Under the pieces are notes generated by a model. The model did not search any database, was not told the DNA's origin, and saw only the letters and a program-made list of their open reading frames with translations. A program made the position numbers and the translations under genes. A stretch of 64,000 bases of DNA from Polytrichum commune (lineage: Eukaryota; Streptophyta; Polytrichopsida; Polytrichales; Polytrichaceae). Below are positions 44,901 through 52,900 of the stretch, piece by piece; the stretch's first letter is position 1; the number at the start of each line of letters is the position of its first letter. The DNA is taken from assembly GCA_950295325.1 (NCBI GenBank), contig OX485805.1, forward strand, positions 21,811,501 through 21,875,500. Reading direction: 5' to 3'.

Positions 44901-47447
44901 CGACACAAGACTGGAGCCCGCCGGAGGGTCTTCTTGTGTGGCGCGTGGATGCGGATGGAAAGACCATGTTACCGGATGGGGAGCCTAGGCCTTGCAAGCC
45001 AATAGCCATGAAGAATTTGGAGGATATTTTGAAAGGTATATCAGGCTTCATACAATATTGGGAGAGTTTGAAAATAGCGGATGTTGGCGGATCATGTTGG
45101 CATCGTTATGGGAGTTGGATACATTATTGGACACGTGTTCGTGCCGCCTTGGCAGACCTCCACCAAGATAGCCCTCATACTTTGAGGCATGGATTTTGGC
45201 CACAAACACGAGTCGATGTACAAGCTTCGGAGCCTAGTCTTTTGGGAAATGGAGAGGTTCGAGAGGAGTTTGATGTGGACGACCATTACGTGGGGCCTGC
45301 TAGTAGTCGTCCCCCACCATCTTTCCGCATTGCAGTGGATTGTCATGAAGGTTATATGCTCATTTTGCGTCCTGGAGACGAGACATATGCAAAGCCAGTG
45401 TGGGTGGCAAGAGCTTTGTCCAAACCCAATTTTGTAACTTCCAGCCCTCATTTTCGACAGATACAAGTGGAGTACTATCGACCGACAACACGGAATGAAG
45501 ATGTTGTTCGGCATTATACAGGCTGGGATACAAACCCTAACTTTCGGTGGAAGGTGGATTCTGAGCACGGTCCATCTTGGGTAGATACAGATTCCATATT
45601 CATAGCATGGAAACCACGGAAAAACCATAGTGGATCAGTGTCCATCCCTCAAAAGTACATAACTTTTGCAAAAGACAACCTTACTCGGATTGCACAAGAA
45701 GCAACCCACGTTGAATGAGAAGTTGGTAGGATTGTGTTAGCATGATTATAGTTTAATACGTAATTATAGCAATATAAATTACACATATGTGTGTTCTTCA
45801 AAATTGGGGCAGAGTTTGGGTAGAACTTACGAATACTATATTGTTTGGAGTTGGATGAATATCCATTTACTATATTTCAAAGAAAATTGAAGTTCATCTT
45901 ATTATTATGTTTGGGACTATATTGTCGAATGAAGAAATATGCATTTATTACATGCACTTTGTATGTTGCAATGTCTATATTCTATTGAGCATGCTAATAA
46001 TAGAAATCATTTTATATGTTTTTTGGGTGGAACTTGTTTGGAGTGCTCTAGCCAATGTGTTTTTGTTGATGAAGTTGGTGTCGAGTGCTCTACCATATGT
46101 GCTTATGTCCGCACATCATAGATTTGGGATATTAGAACATATAATATAATTGAGATTGTTGACAATATAGTTTCGGGCCTCTTCAAGTTCTTTGATCCAT
46201 ATATTAATTTGAGACTAGAGAAAGTCTCAATTTAACGAATATAGTGTTATTAATAATATTGAACGATAAATTATCCTAAATCCATACTTCTGTGGAATAG
46301 AGGCAGAGCAAATTACAAACATAAACATGCTTATATTTAATTTGAAAATATATTTTGTGTGTGGTAACAGGGAATAATATGCGAGAGAGAAAACTTAACG
46401 ACAGCAGGTAAAAAATCGATGTGCAGCAGACTGCAGATTCCCGACTACAGAGGCATTGCAGTCTGCTGTATAAAAAAACAGAGTATATTTACGAATTCTG
46501 AGGGCCCTGGAATACAGTCTGCAGACAGGTAATATTCTTTAAAGGCTGCTGCTGCCGCCTTGCACAGTCTGCAGGCAGTTTACAGGTAGTTTTATTATAT
46601 ACCAGCCTATTTGTGAAAAACAGATTGCAGCTTTGTGTCGAATTACAGAAAATAACCAATTCCAATGGCTAAAAAATGAATTTCAGTTGCAGGCAGGAGA
46701 TACACAAAAAAAATAAAATTGGTTTCAACAATTTTGCATACTATCACTATATTCGTTAATTAGATACTTTCTCTTCTTTGCAAGTAATATATGGACAACA
46801 CCAACATGGTGCAATGTTTGGGGTTGTCCTACCTAAACCATGTTGGCTTGCATTTCCTAAATGGGTTCTCGATATGAACACCCGCTTCAAATAACTCTTG
46901 ATCGACCACACTTATAATGAAAAGCACAAAAGAATAAAAAAAACAAGAAAAAAAATTCAAGAGGCACACCTTGCTTGAATGCGTTGAATGTGTTTTGCAT
47001 CTCCCCCCGAAGCGAAATGAGTTGAATGACCCAGTGGTCCTTCCAATGGTGAGCATGCTTCAAGAGCTCCACATCCTCTTTGGCATCGTCCAGTTCCACA
47101 ATTTCCGGTTTCCTTCGGGGGGCTCTTTTTTTCTTGATGGACTTGGAGTGATCAATGACTGGGTCATGGGGGCCTCGTTTTGGTGGTTCTTCAGTGAGAT
47201 CAATTGTGGCACTAGGAGTGCCTTGGGCGGGAGCATTGAAGCCATACCCTGGAATTGGAGGCATGTAGGAATGGGCATATACAAATGGCAATTGATTCCC
47301 CACCCCCGGAAAGCCATGAAAGAATGGTGCGGGAGCAATGGGAGGACGTGGCCCTGAATTTGGAGAGCATGGGATAGGGGGGATTCCACCCGTCACAACA
47401 CTCGCATTGCCACCACCCGCTTCCCGCAAATTACCTTGTGACTCCAT
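29912..47447 (-). CDS. Harbinger Myb/SANT-like partner protein, two exons separated by a 16.7-kb intron
   Basis: Exon 1 is 47447-46970 and exon 2 is 30264-29912. Together they are 831 bp, 276 aa. The donor (G then GTGTGC) and acceptor (TTGTGCAG) agree in phase and join KHAHHWKDHWVIQLISLRGE...FNAFKQG to VDNWSRLHTKLVSLCPDF. The joined domain is the Myb/SANT-like (trihelix-type) domain typical of the second Harbinger protein, continuing with SEACRKKWSSIYNDYKEDKA and YQLVDEFMSDRAHV. In known Harbingers this protein binds subterminal DNA and helps bring the transposase into the nucleus. The N-terminal 110 residues are Pro/Gly-rich with basic KSIKKKRAPRRK. No internal stop is seen. All cargo genes lie in its intron. 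Confidence 0.82.
30530..30790. repeat. Tandem repeat, about 98 bp x 3, each with a relaxed palindrome
   Basis: Imperfect palindromes of type GGTTTAGG(T/G)...(A/T)(C/T)CCAAACC lie at 30530-30553, 30627-30650 and 30727-30750. Each is followed by TAGA(C/T)C, GAAGGG and a TATTATTGCA.A.AAA phrase. The arms resemble the strict palindrome TTTGGGTCG/CGACCCAAA of the cargo region, with mismatches. Confidence 0.7.
30915..31704 (-). CDS. Hypothetical cargo protein, two visible exons, Pro/Ser- then Lys/Ala/Glu-rich
   Basis: Exon A is 31704-31351 (118 codons; acceptor GCCATCAG, donor AAG then GTGAAC). Exon B is 31217-30915 (acceptor GCGTTGCAG; ends in a stop). Phases agree. The product runs through a Ser/Pro/Arg-rich stretch (FRRSPSPSPLKGINRK, STPQRRLRMG) into GRRNPKLVIDGGHPKNGYS and a charged, probably coiled-coil tail (AMRAKEAAAKEKEAKEAKAK). 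No family is recognised. No start codon lies in exon A, so an upstream exon is missing from this model. It sits in the Myb intron, on the same strand. Confidence 0.45.
31341..31351. other. Splice donor next to a poly-G/C run
   Basis: The donor of the hypothetical gene's exon A (AAG then GTGAACTCC) is followed on the minus strand by a run of C at about 31331-31343. Such runs are prone to length change and assembly error. Confidence 0.4.
31822..32634 (-). CDS. FCP1/NIF-type HAD phosphatase-like exon (cargo)
   Basis: An open exon of 271 codons preceded by a consensus acceptor (TCGCCGCAG). The frame ends in a stop at 31822. The HAD core is recognisable: RFLVLDLNGVL (motif I), LRPWLRRFLQVALSKWWVIIWSFM (motif II region), and PTRDNMLMVDDNASKNILNPTSN (motif IV, acidic pair). 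FCP/SCP enzymes remove phosphate from proteins such as the RNA polymerase II tail. Here the second aspartate of motif I is Asn (DLNG), a form also seen in plant FCP-like HAD proteins, so catalysis is uncertain. No in-frame ATG is present, so at least one 5' exon is missing or the copy is truncated. It is probably a captured host gene piece. Confidence 0.6.
   Translation of the reverse strand, partial: GSEHSVAAPHRSSPRSVEDSVLVPPILPSPPLPPKTRFLVLDLNGVLVQCVHCPRVPTVPFCKPEDANYDGPPAYIKSKLVYLRPWLRRFLQVALSKWWVIIWSFMKSENTHAVVEFIFKGLQPPCLVLGQDSCKTLYTSDGRVVKKPNNPAVNQFLKVLKPIVWDQRPNMVGCPYDVRPTRDNMLMVDDNASKNILNPTSNFIVCPTWTVEKVRDRFLLDLLKYLQTLVGSGLPVPRFLSCNPIGERYMDPKDYMYRELYAHAKYNKLI
33081..33491. repeat. Three palindromes around the 3' end of the ParB/methyltransferase-like gene
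   Basis: 33081-33100 (perfect, centre AT), 33403-33422 (centre ACCC) and 33472-33491 (centre ATCC). The latter two lie inside the coding frame and are read as FGSGDPN and FGSDDPN. The first is just past the stop codon. Confidence 0.9.
33618..34342. mobile_element. hAT-type MITE, 725 bp, inserted in exon 3 of the ParB/methyltransferase-like gene
   Basis: The terminal inverted repeats are CAGGGTTGTCTAT. The element is flanked by a perfect 8-bp duplication TGGACCGG (33610-33617 and 34343-34350), as expected for hAT. The subterminal zones are rich in TGTCGTGACGG and its complement. The middle has C-rich CCCCCGTCCGCC minisatellite sequence on the plus strand. It has no coding capacity. Removing it with one target copy makes the exon 3 frame continuous (APVQQVDDPSIW). 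Confidence 0.9.
35438..35493. repeat. Two palindromes in intron 2 of the ParB/methyltransferase-like gene
   Basis: Strict copies at 35438-35457 and 35474-35493, both with centre CT, within 90 bases of the 5' splice site (35523). Confidence 0.93.
36949..37046. repeat. Three palindromes in intron 1 of the ParB/methyltransferase-like gene
   Basis: Copies at 36949-36968, 36988-37007 and 37027-37046, spaced 39 bases apart with an ATGAAACAAAACAAG linker. The last begins 5 bases inside the intron from the donor. Two have one or two mismatches. Confidence 0.93.
38412..38431. repeat. Single palindrome 27 bases upstream of coding exon 1
   Basis: TTTCGGTCG-TT-CGACCCAAA, one mismatch, just before the acceptor of the first coding exon (38386) of the minus-strand gene. 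Confidence 0.85.
38641..39152. repeat. Palindrome array: 16 perfect-length 32-bp units
   Basis: Sixteen units of exactly 32 bp (512 bp, no length change). Each is a 20-bp palindrome TTTGGGTCG-NN-CGACCCAAA plus a 12-base linker of type CCAGCTGTTGTG or CCAACTTTTGTG. Units 4, 7 and 13 have centre TT, and linker variants also recur every third unit, giving a 96-bp higher-order period. It lies about 0.26 kb upstream of the ParB-like gene's first coding exon. All six frames are open through it because 96 is a multiple of 3; these frames are artefacts. Confidence 0.97.
39153..40260. promoter_or_regulatory. Probable 5' region of the minus-strand cargo gene, with minisatellite
   Basis: Between 39555 and 39890 an imperfect repeat of AACACTCTRAA / CCCTCAACACTC occurs many times. 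At 39950-40250 the sequence turns GC-rich (CTTCGTGGAGGCGGCGCTTC type), in contrast with the AT-rich surroundings, as a promoter or 5' leader would. Placement as the promoter of the ParB/methyltransferase-like gene is inference. Confidence 0.35.
40974..41001 (+). repeat. Interstitial telomere-type repeat (TTTAGGG)4
   Basis: Four exact 7-bp units of the plant telomere repeat, directly followed by the first unit of a 470-bp tandem duplication. Confidence 0.93.
41003..41945. repeat. 470-bp direct duplication
   Basis: Two diverged copies (about 41003-41470 and 41473-41945). Shared landmarks are TGGGACTT(G/C)TTGCACC, AAGCCATAAATGATTGGCAC, AGTACATAC(A/G)ATCTTTATCATG and GGTTCAAACATCCTTGGAA. No coding signal is present. 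Confidence 0.85.
41946..42540. other. AT-rich spacer inside the giant element
   Basis: Nothing recognisable is seen between the 470-bp duplication and the promoter-like region of the DUF7869 gene. Confidence 0.4.
42636..42642 (+). promoter_or_regulatory. TATA box candidate for the DUF7869 cargo gene
   Basis: TATAAAG in a GC-richer context (GGACAGTATAAAGGGCCAGC), about 0.6 kb upstream of the first coding exon. A good splice donor (CAAG then GTTAGAG) at 42732 would open a 5' leader intron ending at 43254, which contains the five-unit palindrome array. Confidence 0.5.
42859..43254. repeat. Palindrome array: five units of 78-80 bp ending exactly at a splice acceptor
   Basis: Palindromes start at 42859, 42939, 43018, 43096 and 43176. 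Each is followed by a TCCCCACAGTGGGCAAGTACT-like linker and GAGCCCATCC...ACATAG. The last unit ends with CTACATAG at 43254, which is also the 3' splice site of the DUF7869 gene. The exon then starts TTTGCATCGTT, itself similar to the start of a palindrome (TTTGGGTCGTT). Confidence 0.9.
43255..45718 (+). pseudogene. DUF7869-type protein, probable RNase-H-fold transposase/integrase (one frameshift)
   Basis: Exon 43255-44097, a GT-AG intron, then 44232-45718; about 775 codons. One extra A in an A8 run at about 43345-43352 shifts the frame between REEMWLGDFRLRSTKK and LDVHRVIHVNG. It may be real or a homopolymer error. Conserved-looking blocks are VITMESINVCCKAWYTIHGVS, a CSNC pair, VIHDKMDHAK, GMIAHGHGDVKFAHY, then VQLDNCAKDNKSRY and FLLVGHTHDDIDASFGRWS. 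The last two are the hallmark of DUF7869 proteins of plants. Acidic residues in HDKMDH, LDNC and HTHDDID could form a DDE/D triad, which is inference. It is divergent from the ParB-like gene. Confidence 0.7.
45719..46815. other. AT-rich spacer with CTGCAG-rich patch
   Basis: At 46420-46640 the word CAGTCTGCAG or CAGTCTGC recurs about five times within 200 bp. No gene is supported. Confidence 0.45.
46816..46838. repeat. Relaxed palindrome near the 5' splice site of the Myb intron
   Basis: GTTTGGGGTTGTCCTACCTAAAC pairs imperfectly with itself and resembles the relaxed copies at 30530-30750. It lies about 130 bases into the Myb gene's intron. Confidence 0.55.
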
Positions 47448-47942
47448 GGAACCCTAAACCCAAGTTACAAGAAAATGAAAAGTTGATCAAAAGAGAAGCA
47501 AAACTTTTTAAAAAAAAAAAAAAAAATTAAAACCAAAAAAAAGAGGAAAACACAAACATGGTGATAGGTTTGAAAGCTCACCTTGGGAGGGCGGCAGAGG
47601 GTCATTAAAATCGTTGTAGAAGAGCTCACACTGTGAAGGCCGGAGCTGATTGCACAGACAAAGCCTACTCTGTTTCCCGCAGCAGCTGGTTTCTCAGAGC
47701 TTCCTTCCTCTGCGAGGTCCTCCCCGGGTGTCGAAGATGACCGGGACCTGTCCACGTGGCGGTGCAAGTAGGGGGACCAGTAGGGCACCGGCGCCGGGGG
47801 GGGTCAGAGAGCCAGGCACCCTCCCCTGGCACTTGACCTTCACCCAACGGCCCTGCCAGGTAACCCTCCCGCCGTTTTTCCTGCCCCTTGTGGGGCACTG
47901 GCACCCCTGCCGCAGCCAATTAGGTTGCACGGTTTGCTTTGC

Positions 47943-47965
47943 CTGCCCCTAGTGGGGTTTCGGCC
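47943..47965 (-). repeat. Right terminal inverted repeat of the giant Harbinger
   Basis: 23 bp, exact reverse complement of 28026-28048, followed by the target copy TAA at 47966-47968. Confidence 0.92.
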
Positions 47966-48354
47966 TAAAACCGCTTTTAGACTAAAACTACTTCTAACTA
48001 ATGTCAAGTGGGAATGCCCCATTAGGATGATTATCATATTTTGAGATGCATGTAGTCTGATATCTTTAAAACACATGTTTTTGGGCGTTCTTGAAGCCAC
48101 ACCTAACCGCAAACCACTCAAATATAGGTCTCCGATTAAGAGAAGTAACCGATTTAGGCACATCGATTTAGACCGATTTGAGCTCCTTTCTTTTGTGCAG
48201 TTCTGTCGAGTGTAGGTAGGTGACCTTTGACGCAAACCCGGCCCAACTCAACTTTGCTTCATCCGCTCTCGGATGGAGGAGTCGCACAATAATACCGAGA
48301 TTGCTGCTCGCTCCGAATCGAATTGTTGGTAAGCTTAGCGGATTGCTCTCGCAA

Positions 48355-49320
48355 GCTTCAGGACGACAAGCTTCAGGTTAATATCCTCTTTTTTCTCCCG
48401 CTATCTTGTCTCTGTTTTTTTCTGGGCTTGAGTTGTACAGTGCAATTTGTTTGTGAAGAGCTGGGTGGTGAATAGAGCCTTTACCAATTTGGTGTCTTCT
48501 GGCAAAGAGCGCACCGGTTTCAGGTGTGTTTTTGGGTGAATGTTCTTTCGTTTTCTCTCGTTATCTTGTCCTTGTTTTTCTTTTTGATGCTGAATGGAGC
48601 CTTTCTTGCGTATTCGTAGTCAAGTATTATGTATTTTCTTAATTTAGGGTTTTGAGGAGTGTGTATATACCATCCGGCAAAGAGTGCGCCATAAGACATT
48701 TGCTTCAGGTGTGTTTTTGGGTCAATGTTTTGTCGTTGTCTCTTGCTATCTTGTCTTTGTTTGTTTTTGGGTGAGTGGAGCTTTTCTTGCTTATTCTTGA
48801 TCAAGCACTTTATTTTTGCCAAATTTAGGTTTTTGGGGAGTGTGTATATATCAATCTGGTGTCGTGTGGCTAATAGTATCCCATAAGACATCGGGTTGAG
48901 GTGTGTTTTTGGGTCAATGTTCTTATGTTTTCCTCTGGCTATCTTGTCTTTTTTTTTTTTTTTTTGGTGCAGAGTGCAATCAGTATGTGAAGAATTGGGT
49001 GGTCAATGGAGCCTTTCTTGCGTGTTTGTGGTCAAGCACTATATGTTTGCAAAATTTAGGGTTTTAAGGAGTGTATATACAAATCTGATGTCATCCGGCA
49101 AAGAGTACACTATGCGACATCAGATTCTGGTGTGTGTTTTCGGGGTTAATGTTCTTTCGTTTTCGTCTGGCAATCTTCTCCATGTTTTGTTTTTGTGCTT
49201 GACTTGGAGAGTGCAATCAGTGTGAAGGCCGGGTGGTGAATGGAGCCTTTCTTGCGTAATCTTTTGTGTCTCTCTGGTAGTTCTGAAAACTCGTTCTTTA
49301 AATGTTGGTGTTTGATGTTA
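48355..49320. repeat. Diverged tandem repeat, unit about 190-230 bp, about five copies
   Basis: Units begin near 48360, 48520, 48708, 48899 and 49130 with CAGGTGTGTTTTTGGGT(C/G)AATGTTCTT. Each goes on to GCTATCTTGTC, AATGGAGC(C/T)TTTCTTGC, TTTAGGGTTTTGAGGAGTGT and CGGCAAAGAG. It lies downstream of Ca2+-ATPase copy 2. No convincing coding frame is present. Confidence 0.8.
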
Positions 49321-49902
49321 AGAAAGCTCATTCTTGAAAATTAAATACCTCGGAAATTGGAGCCCTTTCTGTCACCACTCCATCACATCCATCACTTTTG
49401 CCTTGAAAGAAGAGAGGGTAACATACTCGTACATTACTTGTTAGGGTTACACATATTTTGAAATTCATGTCATATATTTGTCCTTCAGCAGCGTTCAGCT
49501 ACTTGTACATATGATGATAACCAAACTTGCTATTATCTCATTTTGCCCAATTTGCTTGTAGAAACGCCTATATGCCGACTACCGATTACAGGCCGACCCT
49601 ACTTTTTTTAGGTGTTTCTCTACCTGAATAGGTTTTCATAAATGTATTGATAAGAATTTATTGACCTTCAAGAATTACTTACATATGTCTCTGACAATCA
49701 ATATTATCTACAACAAATCTGAAGAGAAGATTTTCTATGACAATTCTGAGGAGGGGCGAATTTTAAACTTTCACTTCAGGTTTAGGGCCTCGTGTAATAA
49801 CTGGTCATGTAAATTTAAATTGATGCCGATTTCAACGTGAAATGACCAGTTTTTACACGAGGCCATTTGACTTCATGCCAGCTTTTCAACTTGAAATGTA
49901 TG

Positions 49903-52900
49903 CTAATGTATAGTGATATTTGCTGCAGGTGTTGCTGTCTCTTGCGCCTTTGTGTTGCAGCGACTTTGCCTGTGACTGCTGAACTCATCTGCACTTTCGT
50001 AGTTTTTCCGCCTCCTCTTCAATCTGAAACAGCTCTTACTCGGGAAGCACGAAATCTCTAGAATTGGTTTCTTCGTAACTGGAATGCATTTAACCAATGC
50101 CGCCAGGGGTAAGGCCACGAAGCCGATGGCGATGCACAAACCCCACCACTTCAAAGGAAGCTTGGTCGTGTCTGCGAACTGGTTGAGGAAAGTAACAATG
50201 ATAACCTGGAAGAAGACAGTCGCGCCGATGATGCCCATGAATAGGTAATTCTTATGGATGCCTTCGAATACGTTCAATTCTTGTGGTCGACGGGCGTTCA
50301 CTTCGTTGAAAAGCTGGCAAAATACAAATGCATTGAAGATGATTGTGTTTCTCATCAGGTCTTGGTCCGCGCGTGTCCCTTGGAGACCCAGCAGACCGAT
50401 TCCCGCATATGTCAGTGTGAGGAGAACCACGATCTGGTACACGGCTTGCCCAAAAATGTTCCTCCACATAATGTTGGTGATGAGTGGTTCCGTGCGCCCG
50501 ACGGGCGCCCTCTCCATAAGGTCGTCTGTCGGAGCTTCTGTTGCAAGGGCCAGGGCACCCAGTGTGTCCATGATCAAGTTCACCCACAACAATTGCACTG
50601 CCGTCAAAGGCACTTGTCCGGAGCTCACGGCTGCCACAAAGTTGATCGTCAGAGCAACCACGTTCACTGTCAACTGGAACTGGATGAATTTCTGAATGTT
50701 GGCGTACACAGATCGACCCCAGCGCACCACCTTCACCACGGAAGTGAAATTATCGTCCAATATGATGATGTCGGAGCTCTCCTTGGCAACCTCTGTTCCA
50801 GCGATGCCCATGGACAACCCAATGTCGGCTTCCTTGAGCGCAGGTGCGTCGTTTGTTCCATCTCCGGTCACGGCCACCACATCGCCTCTCCTCTCCTTCA
50901 AGGCTTTCACGAGTTTGAGTTTGTCCAGCGGTGACGACCTCGCCATCACCTCCAGATTGTCCAAGTCCTTGTCGAGTCTGGCATCATCCCAGGTGCGGAA
51001 ATCTCTTCCCTCCACCACCAGCCCCCCTTCTGTAAGGATCCCGCACTCGGCAGCTATGGCTTTGGCGGTGAAGATGTTATCTCCAGTAACCATGCGAACT
51101 TTCACGCCTGCTCTCTGGCACTTCTCCACGGCTTCACGAACACCCGGCCTGCAGGGATCCTTGATTCCCGCTACGGCCATCAACGTCAGTTCTGAGTCGG
51201 GCACTTTCCATTCGGAACGAGCCTCTTCGCCGGAGGGAATAGCAGCTCCGTCAATGGATCGATATGCAAATGCAATGCAACGCAAGGTCTGAGCTGCCAT
51301 TCCTTCGATCACGGTCTTCAACTCCTCGCGCTTCCCTTCTGTCATGGGTCGCCGTTCTCCGGTTGAGTCTATCCACCATGTGCAAAGCTCCAAAATGATC
51401 TCCGCCGCTCCCTTCCAGTGCAATTCGACATCACCTTCAACAGTTTTGTACACTACTCCAGCTCGCTTCTTCTCGGAATTGAAGGTCTCCACATGGAGAA
51501 TCTCATTTTCGTGTCTGAGTTGCTTGAAGTTCATCCCAAGCTTGATTCCCCAAGAGAGGACAGCTGCTTCTGTGGGGCTACCGGTCACGACTGGCTCTGC
51601 ATCAGCCTTGGGTGGCGACACAGTGCCATTACTGTTAAGGCATATAGATTGTGCAAGTTTTTGCAGCAAAGTCGGCGGCAAAGTATTTAGGAGTACCGCA
51701 TTATCCTCATCTCTCATCTCCCCTCCCAACCAAGCTTTAATTACCGTCATTTTGTTCGTCGTCAGCGTCCCGGTCTTGTCACTGCATATCGTGGTTGCGG
51801 ATCCCATGGTCTCACACGCCGCGAGTTTGCGAACAAGCGATTTGTCAGCCATCATTTTACGCATCGAGTAAGCCAATGTGAGCGTCACTGCCAGGGGTAA
51901 ACCTTCTGGCACAGCGACCACCACAATTGTAACTGCGATGGAGAAGATGTGGACCAATTCCTTGATCACTTTCATGGCTGTCTTGTTGCTCGCACTAGCA
52001 TTCTTGAATGTGATTGCAAAATATCGAATTATCAGAATGATGAGAACAACCACAGCAACCAGTAGTCCGGCTTTTCCAATCAATGTGGCGGCACCATTTA
52101 GCCTCACCTGGAGAGGAGTTTCATCTCCATTGTCTTCGCTGATGGACGCCATTACCTGCCCCCACTCTGTGTTCAGACCCACTCCAGTGACCAACATTGC
52201 CCCCTGACCATCTTGCACTTTACATCCAGACAATAGAAATGGTTTGGATTTGTCCTTCTTCACAGGTAAACTCTCACCAGTCATGGTAGATTCATCAATA
52301 GACAGTGAATGTCCCTCCACCAGTATTCCATCTGCTGGCACTTGACCTCCAATCGACAATGGAACAATGTCGCCCACCACAAGATCGAAGATGGACACCA
52401 TCTGCCTCTGACCCGCTCTCAAGACCAACAATTGAATGTTCTCCTTCTCTTTATTCAGATTGCGGAAATTCAAACCTTGCTTGTAATCGCTCATTGATGT
52501 CACGGCTATCACCATAACCACGGCGACACCAATGCTGGTGCCCTCATACCATCCCTTCTGCACTCCTTCAGTCCACATCCCAGTTGCCAGAGAAATCACC
52601 GCGCAAACCATAAGAATGATAAGCGTGGTGTCCTTACAAGCATCCCACACGAAGGACCAGAATCCTTGGGTGGTCTTCTTTGGATAGGTGTTGGCACCAT
52701 AGGAATCTCGTCTTTTCTGCATCTGCTCCTCGTTCTCATCGAGACCATTCTCCAGATCTGTTTGAAGTGAATTGGCTAATCCCTCCACCCCACCCAACTT
52801 CTGCAAGTCTTCTAATCTCCGATCCTGAAGCAACTGAACTAAGATGCTTGAGTCGACGACGATTGCATCAGTCGGCGTCACTTTTCTGAATCGAAAGCGC

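Larger units (their letters stand above)
28026..47965. mobile_element. Giant PIF/Harbinger element, 19.94 kb, with cargo genes
   Basis: Perfect 23-bp terminal inverted repeats lie at 28026-28048 and 47943-47965. They begin GGCCGAAACCCC and end GGGGCAG. Both ends are flanked by TAA (28023-28025, 47966-47968), the 3-bp duplication typical of PIF/Harbinger. Inside are a Harbinger-type DDE transposase and its Myb/SANT partner, with the partner's two exons at opposite ends of the element. Between them lies cargo: an FCP-like phosphatase, a hypothetical gene, a ParB/methyltransferase-like gene, a DUF7869 gene and about 30 palindromes. Known autonomous Harbingers are usually a few kilobases, so this one is exceptionally large, or it hosts a nested element. 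Confidence 0.88.

Noticed and set aside
28026-47965. Endogenous giant-virus insertion as the source of the methyltransferase-like gene
   Set aside because: No viral capsid, polymerase or packaging gene is seen, the cargo genes have plant-type introns, and the ends are clear Harbinger TIRs.
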